DNA from: Pseudoalteromonas sp. EB27
GTDB lineage: Bacteria > Pseudomonadota > Gammaproteobacteria > Enterobacterales > Alteromonadaceae
Reading direction: 5' to 3'
Length of the DNA stretch: 64,000 bases
Assembly (NCBI RefSeq): GCF_001974875.1
Contig: NZ_MTQD01000011.1
Location: 62,001-126,000, forward strand
Shown one piece after another: positions 24,950 through 34,372 of this stretch (position 1 is its first letter; the number at the start of each line of letters is the position of its first letter). Made by a program: the position numbers and the translations under genes. The notes under the pieces were generated by a model. The model saw only the letters and a list, made by a program, of their open reading frames with translations. It was not told where the DNA came from and ran no database searches.

Positions 24950-25699
24950 TTAAAGTCTATCGGTAATATTTCGTACTAAATCAGAATCTACAAACTGAGT
25001 GATAAGTGCAGCGCCCCATGCATAGCCACGCTGTATTGGGTAACCTTTAAAAATCCAGCGTTTACGCACGTGATTAAAGCGCTCTAAATAGTCTTGCTTT
25101 TTTTGAGGCAGAGGTTGCTCGCCCAATTTATTCCATGCTTTATATACACCTGACATGTCAGACCCTCGCATAAAGCGTTGCAACCAGCGCGGAAAACGTG
25201 AAAAGCTAATAGTGGACTGAAAATCAATAAAATAAGGTTTACCGTCTGCGCCACATAAAATGTTACCCATATTACGCAAGTCTAAATGCACGATGCCTTT
25301 ACGATGCATTTTCGCTACTTGACGCTCAAGCTCACTAAAAAAGCTTACTGGTAGCTTTTTGTTTTCATGAATTAAAACGCGCAGTGGCGTGCCTTCAATA
25401 TAGTTATAAGCTACGGCTATCGGCGATAATCTACAAAAGCGGTTAGCGACGGCATCAAGCTCAGCTAAACGGCTCAATCCTTTATACTCTTGATTTACAG
25501 ATAGTCGTGCAAATGTTTTGCGGATAAACCACGGGCTTTGGCTAAAGTCTTTAACAATTAAATCAAATTCATTATCTTTATATCGATACACAATCGCGTT
25601 AGCAAAACGCCCCTTATGGACAACACTTAAGTGATGTTGCATAAAAGTATGTTCTGGATATTGCTGCTGTAATTGTACTAACAAATTATTTTCAATCAT
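24950..25699 (-). CDS. RIO-like / LPS-kinase-like protein kinase fold protein
   Basis: This 249-residue cytoplasmic protein has a minimal kinase fold. K50 in LIVKDFS is the probable ATP lysine. The catalytic loop is HLDLRNMGN (138-146, D140 and N146) and the metal Asp is D159 in FIDFQ, as in RIO and Kdo/heptose-kinase-like families. The catalytic set looks complete. Substrate is unknown: in bacteria such short kinases may modify lipopolysaccharide sugars or small molecules rather than proteins. The basic C-terminal segment (about 207-225) is unassigned. A MarR-box-like palindrome lies 29-40 bases upstream and a MarR gene is immediately upstream on the same strand, so repression by that regulator is likely. 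Confidence 0.75.
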   Translation of the reverse strand: MIENNLLVQLQQQYPEHTFMQHHLSVVHKGRFANAIVYRYKDNEFDLIVKDFSQSPWFIRKTFARLSVNQEYKGLSRLAELDAVANRFCRLSPIAVAYNYIEGTPLRVLIHENKKLPVSFFSELERQVAKMHRKGIVHLDLRNMGNILCGADGKPYFIDFQSTISFSRFPRWLQRFMRGSDMSGVYKAWNKLGEQPLPQKKQDYLERFNHVRKRWIFKGYPIQRGYAWGAALITQFVDSDLVRNITDRL

Positions 25700-25727
25700 A
25701 ACAAACCTAACAAGATGATAACTTTAA

Positions 25728-25739
25728 TTGCCTAGGCAA
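25728..25739. promoter_or_regulatory. MarR-box-like operator upstream of RIO-like kinase gene
   Basis: TTGCCTAGGCAA is a perfect 12-bp palindrome that matches the E. coli MarR half-site pattern TTGCC-NN-GGCAA. It sits 29 bases before the kinase ATG, where a bound dimer would block transcription. The adjacent upstream gene encodes a MarR-family protein. Confidence 0.65.
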
Positions 25740-25832
25740 CTATATTATCAAAGTTAGATTCTACGCACAATCAGATCAACTAATTAGCACGCTAACTTTC
25801 TGTTGAAACAGTATCGCTATTTTATTGATAAT

Positions 25833-26318
25833 CTATTTTTGAGGCGATTCTGGCAGTGAATCAAGATTATTTATAGCTTTGAATAGTAAGTCGATTATTT
25901 GTTTTTTTTCTGGCTCTGAAAAACCATTTAATGCTTGCGCATAGACTTCGTTCACTACAGGCATTATTTCTGGACAAAGAGCTTTACCCTTTTCACTTAA
26001 ACACAAAATGGTTGAGCGCTTATCAAGCTCGCATTGCGTTTTAATAATGAGTCCTTTTTCTTCAAGTCGGTTTAGTAAACGGCTCATAGCGCCACGATCA
26101 TAAACCATATACTCGCAAAGTCCTGCAAGCGTATTAACCGACTCTCTCGCAAGTAGTACTACCACAATATATTGCGCTGAAGTTAAGTCCATAGGAAGTA
26201 ACTTGGCATCAACATGAATGGCTAATCTCGAGCGTAAAAAAGACACTAGACGCCCCAAGTCTTGCTCTGGCGCTAACTCTTCGCGAGTACAACGTTTAAT
26301 TGATGGCATGTTTTGCAT
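25833..26318 (-). CDS. MarR-family transcriptional regulator
   Basis: This 161-residue winged-helix dimer regulator has recognition and wing regions at about residues 55-110 (NTLAGLCEYMVYDRGAMSRLLNRLEEKGLI then DKRSTILCLSEKG), as in MarR. MarR proteins usually repress neighbouring genes and let go on binding small aromatic ligands or oxidants. The start was put at the ATG at 26318; the frame extends 21 codons upstream without a ribosome site. It lies 133 bp upstream of the RIO-like kinase gene on the same strand, with a MarR-like box in the gap. A cysteine near the N-terminus (KRCTREE) and others exist, but redox sensing cannot be claimed. Confidence 0.88.
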   Translation of the reverse strand: MQNMPSIKRCTREELAPEQDLGRLVSFLRSRLAIHVDAKLLPMDLTSAQYIVVVLLARESVNTLAGLCEYMVYDRGAMSRLLNRLEEKGLIIKTQCELDKRSTILCLSEKGKALCPEIMPVVNEVYAQALNGFSEPEKKQIIDLLFKAINNLDSLPESPQK

Positions 26319-26418
26319 GGTTATTCCACTGTATAGGTATATTTGCATGCTGATAGACCTTAACGCATACAAAAAATTCAATAATTTTTATAAAAACTAA
26401 GCAGCTAAAACTAAGCCA

Positions 26419-26453
26419 CAAAAATAAAGCCGCAATCAGCGGCTTTATTTTAT
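26419..26453 (-). terminator. Terminator of Cache chemoreceptor gene
   Basis: AAAATAAAGCCGC (26421-26433) pairs perfectly with GCGGCTTTATTTT (26439-26451) over AATCA. It lies just past the chemoreceptor stop. Confidence 0.88.
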
Positions 26454-26469
26454 ATAGTTTAAAATTTTG

Positions 26470-28137
26470 CTAAATTTTAAACTGACCAACAAGCTGGCCT
26501 AGGTTTTCACCACGCGCCGCTAAATGCTGACCAACAGTAGACGTGGTTTTACTTGAAATAGTTAACTCATTAACTATTTCTTTAATGGCAAATACATTAC
26601 GATTTATTTCTTCTGTAACACTACTTTGCTCCAGGGCTGCCGTTGCAATTTGCGTACTCATGTCGTTAATTGATCTAACTGAGGTTGTTACCGCACCTAA
26701 ACTTTCTGAAATAGCACGAGACGATTCAACCGAGCGATTACAACTACTTTGGCTTGCTTGCATTGCAGCTACGGCATCTGATACTAAATTATGTAACTCA
26801 CTTAACATCTCACTGATCTCTAGTGTGCTAACTTGAGTACGACTTGCTAGGCTTCTTACTTCATCGGCAACAACAGCAAATCCTCGGCCTTGCTCACCTG
26901 CTCGTGCAGCTTCTATCGCAGCATTTAGTGCAAGTAAGTTTGTTTGCTCGGCAATTCCACCAATTACGCTTAGTACACTATTAATCTTTTTAGATTGATC
27001 ACTGAGTGAATCAACTTGTTCAGCGGCTAGGTTTATCTCGCCCATTAGGTTGGACACCTCACTGAGTGAAATATCAACACACTCTTGAGCCTTAGCAACT
27101 TCTTGCGTTGCCGTTTGGGTTGATTCTGCCACTTGATTCGTATTTTGGGCCACCTCATGAGAAGTAGCTGACATTTCGGTAATTGCCGTCGCAACTAGGT
27201 CTGTTTCATGGTTGTGATTAAGTAGCTTGTCTTCAATTAATCGTGTTTGTGTATTTATATCACTAGAGGCTATTTTTACATCGTGTGTTACATCAACCAC
27301 ATTGGCAATTATACCGTGAAGCTTACTTACAAACATATTAAATGCTTCGCCAAGTTGGCCTATTTCATCGTTAGTATCAATATCTAAACGTTTGGTTAAA
27401 TCGCCCTCACCCTTTGCAATATCGTCAAGGCTTTGCGCCATGCGTTGTATTGGTTTTACCATTGTATTTGCAGCAACTAACGCACATATAATTGTTAACA
27501 CAACCCAAAACAAAGCAATTAGCAACAAGGTCATTACCTTATCATTCATGTGCTCTTGCATTGCCGTTTGGTATTTAAGTAGTTCAGCGTCTATATCATC
27601 CATATATGCGCCAGTACCAATCATCCAATTTGTTCCTGGGATCATTGCTGCGTAGCCCATCTTTTCAACTAAGCCTGTGGTATTTGGTTTTTGAAAATGA
27701 TAGTTAAAAGCGCCGCCGCCATTTCGAGCCTGTTCTAGTAAACCCACTATGATTTTTTTACCGTTAGGGTCAGTCATTCCTATTTTATTTTGCCCTTCAA
27801 TAGCATCACCTAATAGTGCATGAAAAACACTAACGCCATTTGTGTCGTATATAAAAAAGTAACCGCCTTGACCAAACGTTAAGTCTCTTAAAGCGTTTTT
27901 AGCATCTTGCTCAGAGCCATTTGCTATTTGATAGCGCACAATTTTACTGGCAATTTCCACCTCGGTGCTTAGCAACGTTTGTTTGTCACTTATTAGTTTA
28001 GTTTGAAATGCTTCAAAATTTTGTTGCTGATTTTTATTCTCTAAATAATAAGAGCTCAGCATCAAGCTAATCAAAAGTAGCATTAAGGGCAATATAGCTA
28101 ATAACAACAGTTTGTTTTTTAAGCTTAAATTACTCAT
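26470..28137 (-). CDS. Methyl-accepting chemotaxis protein with single Cache sensor
   Basis: This 555-residue inner-membrane chemoreceptor has a first helix at about 9-29 and a periplasmic single Cache (sCache_2) domain at about 35-185. The Cache domain contains [18 protein letters not shown] and [14 protein letters not shown]. The second helix is at about 197-222, then HAMP and a signalling coiled coil with the conserved tip ([33 protein letters not shown]). sCache_2 receptors often sense small carboxylates, but the ligand here is not known. The start was put at the ATG at 28137 because GGAG precedes it; an upstream in-frame ATG has no such site. Its 516-bp upstream region is shared with the divergent pel operon. 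Confidence 0.92.
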   Translation of the reverse strand: MSNLSLKNKLLLLAILPLMLLLISLMLSSYYLENKNQQQNFEAFQTKLISDKQTLLSTEVEIASKIVRYQIANGSEQDAKNALRDLTFGQGGYFFIYDTNGVSVFHALLGDAIEGQNKIGMTDPNGKKIIVGLLEQARNGGGAFNYHFQKPNTTGLVEKMGYAAMIPGTNWMIGTGAYMDDIDAELLKYQTAMQEHMNDKVMTLLLIALFWVVLTIICALVAANTMVKPIQRMAQSLDDIAKGEGDLTKRLDIDTNDEIGQLGEAFNMFVSKLHGIIANVVDVTHDVKIASSDINTQTRLIEDKLLNHNHETDLVATAITEMSATSHEVAQNTNQVAESTQTATQEVAKAQECVDISLSEVSNLMGEINLAAEQVDSLSDQSKKINSVLSVIGGIAEQTNLLALNAAIEAARAGEQGRGFAVVADEVRSLASRTQVSTLEISEMLSELHNLVSDAVAAMQASQSSCNRSVESSRAISESLGAVTTSVRSINDMSTQIATAALEQSSVTEEINRNVFAIKEIVNELTISSKTTSTVGQHLAARGENLGQLVGQFKI

Positions 28138-28653
28138 TTTTTCTCCGGGTAAATAAAGACGTAGATGCAGCAACAACTAAAACCTAGCAAAAACAATATA
28201 GTTTGCAGTTTTACTTATTTGCCCAAAAATAACTTCACTCATTTATATCGCTTTTAACTTATATAAGAAAAGCATAAATAAAAACAGGTAGGACCAAGTT
28301 TGTAAGAGGTCAGCTTAGCCACATTATAGTCCCAACTCGACCTTTTAGACACCAATAGCACAGAGACCTTAGTCTTAATCAAAAAATAATTTACCCAACA
28401 TTTGTCCGTTATTTAAAACACTATCTATTGAATAGTATTCATGTAGGTTTACTGCCTGTATTTTAGGTTAATTTGTAGCAAGTTAGAGTATTTAGCAAGT
28501 GAGTATAAATATTGACCACAAGGTAAAATCAATATGTAGAGATTAATTTTTCATTAACATATAATAATCCTATCCTCCTAAGACCAAATAACCAGATAGA
28601 TTAAAACATATTGTTTTGAGCCACTGTTATGAATTAATAAAAATGAATTACTA
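28138..28653. other. Divergent control region, Cache MCP / pel operon
   Basis: A 516-bp gene-free region. The part nearest pelA1 (from about 28530) is duplicated in front of pelA2. AGACCTTAGTC at 28364-28374 recurs in the acs-porin intergenic region. No terminator is evident, and no small ORF other than a 3-codon frame at 28643-28654. Confidence 0.5.
28560..28565 (+). promoter_or_regulatory. Candidate -10 element of pelA1 (duplicated before pelA2)
   Basis: TATAAT lies within a block, ATTAACATATAATAA, that is conserved in both pelA leaders. It would give a leader of roughly 85 bases. No convincing -35 element is seen, which would fit an activator-dependent promoter. Confidence 0.4.
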
Positions 28654-31359
28654 ATGAAATATATTTTATACCTCGTGCTTTTAATCTCTAGTCAAGTATT
28701 TGCAAAGCCTGTAAATAATAGTATTGCATTTTACTATTCGTACCCGATGCCTCTAGCCGAAATGACTTTTTATTCTCGCGTTGTAGTTCAGCCCGAACAC
28801 GTCACTGATCACGAACTTAATTGGTTTAAACAACGTAATATTGCTGTTTATGCTTATTTAAGTGTTGGCGAGTCCTTTAATAAAAATAAGTCATCACTTA
28901 GTATAAACCCCAACTGGGATAGTCATATTGCCGATTTAGCATCAGCACATTGGCAACAACATATTAAAAGTAGCGCTGCGGCATTAAAAGCACGCGGCTT
29001 TAATGGCTTATTTTTAGATACCCTAGATAGCTATCAGCTATTAGATGCTAAACACAGTAAACCAGATCAACAAACTGGGTTAGTCACCATAATAAGTTCA
29101 CTCTCTGAGACTTTTGATAAGCACCTTATCCTCAACCGGGGCTTTGAGCTATTGCCTAAACTCACTAATTTAGCCAACGACTTAGTTGCAGAGGGTTTGT
29201 ATAGCCACTTCAACCCTAACGACAATAGCTATACACTGACTAACAAAAACGACCAAAATTGGCTAAGCGCACAATTAAAAAAAGCACAAAACTTAGGCCT
29301 CAACGTCCAAATTATTGATTATGCAAAGCCCGATAACCGCCTCGCTATGGCACAAAAGATTATAGACGCAGGTTTTAATCCATGGGTGACAGATGGCCAC
29401 TTGCAAACATGGGGTACATCATCAATAAAACCGGTGCCTAGGCGAATATTAATTCCTTATAATAGCGATATTTCACCATTAGTTAAAAAATCTGTTCATT
29501 CAAAGCTTGCTACAATCATAGAATACTTAGGGTATATTCCTGATTATGTAGACATTGCTAAAGAAAGGTTACCTAGAATAGATCCGAGTTTACATGCCGG
29601 CATTATTTCTTGGACTACTAGTAATATATTTTATAGTACTGAGATTATTAAATGGCTAGAAGAAGGTTTAGAAATAGTACCGGAACTAATATTAGGGGAA
29701 TTACCTCAATCAAATAAATTACTAGCTAGTTTAGGCGTAGAAAATATAAATGTTGCGCAAGCTGGACCTTATAAAGTTGAATACTTTGCCGATTGGCTAA
29801 AAGGTGAAACTACAAAAGCACCTGTAATAATCCGACCAAACTTCCTTAAATTAACCTCAGACGCCACAGCGTTAATTAGCATTACTTCAGCAAACGGCAG
29901 AACACTAGCGCAAGGAAGTAAGACTAAACTGGGTGGCATAATAGTAGCCCCTTGGCTAATTGATAATTTACCACTGGAAGGCAGTAAATGGGTGATCGAC
30001 CCTAAGAAATTGTTAAAGAAAGTACTAAATTTACCCACAATATTAGCTCCTGATACAACGACTCTAAGCGGAAGGCGTATGTTAACTTTGCATATAGATG
30101 GCGATGGATTTAGTAGCGTTGCGCACTTCAAAGGTAAGCCATACAACTCAGAGGTAATTCGCGATGAGGTAATAAAAAGGTACAAATTGCCATTAACCTC
30201 CTCCATAATACAAGCAGACATAGAGCCTAACGGCTTACATTCAAAACAAAGTGAAGAACTTGAGCAAGTTGCAAGAGATATATTTGAACTACCTTATGTA
30301 GAGGTTGCATCGCACACATATAGCCACCCTTACTTTTGGAAAGTGCTATCAGGAATACAAAACATAGATGAAGATGATACAAAATACGGACTTAATTTAA
30401 ATATTCCTGGGTATCTCTCTGTCGATTTAGAAAAAGAAATTTCAGGGTCAATTCAATATATTAATGAACGACTGACGCCAAAGAATAAAAAAACAGTATT
30501 AATTCTATGGTCAGGCGATGCAGTTCCAGGACCAAAGGCTTTAGCCATAGCAAGAAAAGCTGGCGTGCTCAACGTGAATGGTGGTAATACTTCAGTAAAA
30601 GCTGATAACCCAACACTTACAAATGTATCGCCAATTGGACGACCTGAAGGTGACTTGTTATACCAAATTTATGCACCCATCATTAACGAGAACGTATATA
30701 CCAACTTGTGGCATGGGCCTTATTATGGTTTTAAGCGCCTAATCGAAACATTTGAAATTACAGAAAAACCATACAGATTAAAACCCTATAGTATTTACTT
30801 TCATTTTTATTCTGGTGAACTACCTGCTGGACTTGATGCCCTGAAATATAATATAGACTACGTACTTGCAAGACCGAATACGCCAGTACATTTAAGCCAG
30901 TATGCAAAAATAGCTAAAGACTTTTATTTTTCAGCTCTTGCTAAAAACAGCAATAACGAATGGTTATTTAGCTCTCAAAGCATTCGAACATTACGTATTC
31001 CCAATGATTTTGATGTTCCTAATGTAGCTCAAAGTTCAGGAATATCTGGCGTCACTCAAAAGGGTGATTACATTCATATAACTGATGATTTAGCAAAGCT
31101 TAGCTTTGAGCACAGCCAAGAAAACAATGTACCGTATTTAGCTTCAGCTAATGTCTCCATGGATAATTGGCAAGTGAATGGAGCTGTCAGTTTTAAAGCA
31201 TGGGTGCCTGCTAAAATTGATTTAGTTAATGGCCGTTCTTGTGAGTTTGTTTCTAATGATGGCAAGCGCTTTAAAGGTAAATCAAATGCTGATATCACAC
31301 AGTTTAGTCTGCCAAAAGGTCAATTCTATGGTTACTTAAAATGTAAAAGGGCTGCTTGA
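28654..31359 (+). CDS. pelA: PelA copy 1: Pel polysaccharide hydrolase/deacetylase
   Basis: This 901-residue exported protein has a signal peptide at 1-17. The N-terminal GH166 endo-alpha-1,4-polygalactosaminidase domain (about 20-260) carries D122 (LFLDTLD) and E180 (LVAEGLY), spaced 58 apart like D160/E218 of P. aeruginosa PelA. A linking region follows at about 265-465. The CE18 deacetylase domain has D482 and D484 (HIDGDGF) and H554/H558 (SHTYSHP), spaced as in P. aeruginosa (528/530/600/604). PelA trims and deacetylates Pel in the periplasm before export. All expected residues are present. It is followed, after 304 bp, by a second copy. No Shine-Dalgarno is visible; a 3-codon frame ends on the start codon (TAATG). 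Confidence 0.93.
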   Translation: MKYILYLVLLISSQVFAKPVNNSIAFYYSYPMPLAEMTFYSRVVVQPEHVTDHELNWFKQRNIAVYAYLSVGESFNKNKSSLSINPNWDSHIADLASAHWQQHIKSSAAALKARGFNGLFLDTLDSYQLLDAKHSKPDQQTGLVTIISSLSETFDKHLILNRGFELLPKLTNLANDLVAEGLYSHFNPNDNSYTLTNKNDQNWLSAQLKKAQNLGLNVQIIDYAKPDNRLAMAQKIIDAGFNPWVTDGHLQTWGTSSIKPVPRRILIPYNSDISPLVKKSVHSKLATIIEYLGYIPDYVDIAKERLPRIDPSLHAGIISWTTSNIFYSTEIIKWLEEGLEIVPELILGELPQSNKLLASLGVENINVAQAGPYKVEYFADWLKGETTKAPVIIRPNFLKLTSDATALISITSANGRTLAQGSKTKLGGIIVAPWLIDNLPLEGSKWVIDPKKLLKKVLNLPTILAPDTTTLSGRRMLTLHIDGDGFSSVAHFKGKPYNSEVIRDEVIKRYKLPLTSSIIQADIEPNGLHSKQSEELEQVARDIFELPYVEVASHTYSHPYFWKVLSGIQNIDEDDTKYGLNLNIPGYLSVDLEKEISGSIQYINERLTPKNKKTVLILWSGDAVPGPKALAIARKAGVLNVNGGNTSVKADNPTLTNVSPIGRPEGDLLYQIYAPIINENVYTNLWHGPYYGFKRLIETFEITEKPYRLKPYSIYFHFYSGELPAGLDALKYNIDYVLARPNTPVHLSQYAKIAKDFYFSALAKNSNNEWLFSSQSIRTLRIPNDFDVPNVAQSSGISGVTQKGDYIHITDDLAKLSFEHSQENNVPYLASANVSMDNWQVNGAVSFKAWVPAKIDLVNGRSCEFVSNDGKRFKGKSNADITQFSLPKGQFYGYLKCKRAA

Positions 31360-31663
31360 TGGTGAGTAATAAAAAACTAAGCTCTTATTATAAGTAACAT
31401 ATTGATACATTCTTTTATCGTTTTCTAAGTATAGGTTTGTAGGTTGCTCTTAATAACTCGAGTGGCAAACCTATGGGTTTTATTGTGGTGAGTAAATCAA
31501 ACCAGCATGTTATTATACCCCTTAAGTATATGGTTGAATTAACATGTAGAAATTAATCTTCCATTAACATATAATAACCCTATATTACTAATACCAAATA
31601 GCTAGATAAATTGGAACGCATTACTTTGAGCCACAGTTATAAATTAATTGAAATGAATTACTA
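31360..31663 (+). other. pelA1-pelA2 intergenic region with duplicated leader
   Basis: This 304-bp region contains the stem ATAGGTTTG (31431-31439) / CAAACCTAT (31466-31474), followed by GGGTTTTATT, a possible weak terminator. From about 31540 it repeats the pelA1 leader, including the TATAAT-containing block (31570-31575) and the 3-codon frame whose stop overlaps the pelA2 ATG. Confidence 0.6.
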
Positions 31664-34372
31664 ATGAAATATTTTTTATACCTAGTGCTTTTAATTTCTA
31701 GTCAAGTATTTGCAAAGCCTGTAAATAATAGTATCGCTTTTTACTACTCAGCGCCGATGCCATTAGCCGAAATGACCTTTTATTCTCGCGTTGTAGTTCA
31801 GCCCGAATTAGTCACTGAGCACGAACTTAATTGGTTTAAACAGCGTAATATTGCTGTCTATGCTTATTTAAGTGTTGGTGAGTCGTTTATTGAAAGTAAG
31901 TCTTCACTCGCAGTTAACCCTAACTGGAATAGCCATATTGCCGATTTGGCATCAGCACATTGGCAACAACATATTAAAAGTAGCGCTGTGGCATTAAAAG
32001 CACGCGGCTTTAGCGGCTTATTTTTAGATACCCTAGATAGCTATCAGCTATTAGATGCTACACACAGTAAACCCGATCAACAAGCTGGGTTAGTCACCAT
32101 AATAAGCTCACTATCTGAGACTTTTGATAAGCACCTTATCCTCAATCGGGGATTTGAGTTATTGCCTAAACTCGCTAATTTAGCAAGTGACTTAGTTGCT
32201 GAGGGTTTGTATAGCCACTTCAATCCAACCGACAATAGCTATAAAGTGACCAACAAAAACGACCAAGATTGGCTAAGCGCACAATTAAAAACAGCACAAA
32301 GTTTAGGCCTCAACGTCCAAGTTATTGATTATGCAAAGCCCGGTAATCGCCTTACTATGGCACAAAATATTATAGACGCAGGTTTCAATCCGTGGGTGAC
32401 CGACGGTCACTTGCAAACGTGGGGCACATCATCAATTATGCCGATCCCTAGGCGCATTTTAATCCCTTATAACAGTAACGTAAAACCACTCATATACACT
32501 ACCGTACACTTAAAGCTTGCGACCATGATTGAGTATTTGGGGTACATACCTGATTACATAGATATGGCAAAACGCGACTTACCTTTGGTTGACCCTAGCT
32601 TACATGCCGGTATTATTTCGTGGACCTCAAGCGATGCATTTTACACCCCAGCACTTACCAATTGGCTTGAAGCTAATTTAGGTGTTGTGCCAGAACTTAT
32701 TTTAGGCGAGTTACCACAGTCAACTAAATTACTATTTAACATGGGTATTGAGGCGTTAAACACACTACCTGAAGGTCCATATAAACAAGATAGCTTTGCA
32801 CCTTGGCTCAAAGGAGAATCCACAACACCTCCCCCTATCGTTAAACCATATTTACTAAAATTAGCAACTAATGCGACTCCTTTAATTACAATAAAATCAG
32901 CTGATAACACGATAATTGTACAAGCGGCTAAAACTAAATATGGTGCAGTCGTGGTTGCTCCTTGGCTAATTGATACATTTCCGATGGAGGGCAGCAAATG
33001 GGTTATTGATCCACGTACATTACTAACTCAGGCTATGGAACTACCACCTATATTAGTGCCAGATACAACCACCGAAAGCGGTAGGCGAATGCTTACGCTG
33101 CATATAGATGGAGATGGATTTACAAGTGTTGCCCACTATGCGGGTAGGCCTTATTCAGCAGAAGTAATTCGAGATGAAATAATTAAACACTACAAACTAC
33201 CGTTAACGTCCTCAGTGATCCAAGCTGACATTGAAGAAGGCGGTATTCACTCTAAACAAAGTGCCAAACTCGAAGACATTGCGCGTAGTATTTTTAAGCT
33301 GCCTTACGTAGAAGTTGCTTCACACACCTATAGCCACCCCTATTTTTGGACTGCTCTATCTGGGCGAAAAAAAATAGATGAAGACGACACTGATTACGGT
33401 TTTCATCTAGATGTACCTGGCTACAACACCATCAGCCTTAAAAAAGAAATTACAGATTCGATAAAATATATTGATGAAAAACTCACACCTAAAAATAAAA
33501 AAACAGTGATGATGTTATGGTCAGGCGATGCAACACCTGGTCCTAAAGCGCTTGAACTGGCTCGTGATGCTGGTGTGCTAAACGTAAATGGCGGCAACAC
33601 TGATGTAAATTCCGATAACCCTAGCCTTACACATATATCACCTATTGGCCGCCCTGAAAGAGATTTGCTGTATCAAATTTATGCCCCCATATTAAATGAA
33701 AATGTTTACACTAACTTATGGCATGGCCCTTATTATGGCTTTAGACGCTTAACTGAAACTTTCGAAATTACAGAAAAGCCATATAGGTTAAAACCTTACA
33801 CTATTTATTATCACTTTTATTCAGGTGAAGTTCTTGCGGGACTAGACGCTCTTAAACACAATATAGATTATGTTTTAGCAAGACCAAATACACCTGTGCA
33901 TTTAAGCCATTATGCAAAAGTAGCAAAGGATTTTTACTTTTCTGCACTTGCAAAAAACAGTAATAATGAATGGTTATTTAGCTCAAAGTACATTCATACT
34001 TTGCGAATACCTACCGATTTTGATGTGCCAAACATAGCTCAAAGTGAAGGTGTATCCGGTGTAACTGAAAAAGGTGACTACATACATATTATAAATAACA
34101 TAGCTCGCCTTAGCTTTGATCATAGCCAAAATAGTAAAAAACCTTATTTAGCGTCTGCAAATGTTGTTATTAATAACTGGCAAGTTAACGGGCCTGTTAG
34201 TTTTAAAGCGTGGGTACCTGCTTCGCTTGATTTAATGAATGCACGCTCTTGTGAGTTTGTATCTGGTTTGGGTGAGCGCTTTAAAGGTATTAACCGAGGC
34301 AAATTAACACATTTCAAAATACCTGCAGGTGATTTTTATGGTTACCTTAACTGCGACGGAGCCGCACTATAA
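31664..34372 (+). CDS. pelA: PelA copy 2: Pel polysaccharide hydrolase/deacetylase
   Basis: A tandem paralogue of 902 residues with the same signal peptide and domain order as copy 1. The catalytic residues fall at identical positions: D122 and E180 (GH166), D482, D484, H554 and H558 (CE18). DNA identity to copy 1 is very high through the leader and the first 255 codons or so, then drops sharply; the proteins stay clearly homologous to the end. Its stop overlaps the pelB ATG (TAATG), so this copy is translationally coupled to the rest of the operon, as a normal pelA would be. This suggests copy 2 is the ancestral operon member and copy 1 the inserted duplicate. Functional division between the two is unknown. 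Confidence 0.93.
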   Translation: MKYFLYLVLLISSQVFAKPVNNSIAFYYSAPMPLAEMTFYSRVVVQPELVTEHELNWFKQRNIAVYAYLSVGESFIESKSSLAVNPNWNSHIADLASAHWQQHIKSSAVALKARGFSGLFLDTLDSYQLLDATHSKPDQQAGLVTIISSLSETFDKHLILNRGFELLPKLANLASDLVAEGLYSHFNPTDNSYKVTNKNDQDWLSAQLKTAQSLGLNVQVIDYAKPGNRLTMAQNIIDAGFNPWVTDGHLQTWGTSSIMPIPRRILIPYNSNVKPLIYTTVHLKLATMIEYLGYIPDYIDMAKRDLPLVDPSLHAGIISWTSSDAFYTPALTNWLEANLGVVPELILGELPQSTKLLFNMGIEALNTLPEGPYKQDSFAPWLKGESTTPPPIVKPYLLKLATNATPLITIKSADNTIIVQAAKTKYGAVVVAPWLIDTFPMEGSKWVIDPRTLLTQAMELPPILVPDTTTESGRRMLTLHIDGDGFTSVAHYAGRPYSAEVIRDEIIKHYKLPLTSSVIQADIEEGGIHSKQSAKLEDIARSIFKLPYVEVASHTYSHPYFWTALSGRKKIDEDDTDYGFHLDVPGYNTISLKKEITDSIKYIDEKLTPKNKKTVMMLWSGDATPGPKALELARDAGVLNVNGGNTDVNSDNPSLTHISPIGRPERDLLYQIYAPILNENVYTNLWHGPYYGFRRLTETFEITEKPYRLKPYTIYYHFYSGEVLAGLDALKHNIDYVLARPNTPVHLSHYAKVAKDFYFSALAKNSNNEWLFSSKYIHTLRIPTDFDVPNIAQSEGVSGVTEKGDYIHIINNIARLSFDHSQNSKKPYLASANVVINNWQVNGPVSFKAWVPASLDLMNARSCEFVSGLGERFKGINRGKLTHFKIPAGDFYGYLNCDGAAL

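Noticed and set aside
29769-30221. 150-codon frame antisense to pelA1
   Set aside because: Falls within the PelA coding region on the opposite strand with low-complexity composition; no ribosome site or homologous character.
28654-34372. Assembly artefact as explanation of the pelA repeat
   Set aside because: The two copies differ at many positions, strongly in the second half, so the duplication is not a simple mis-join. The near-identical 5' halves still merit long-read checking.
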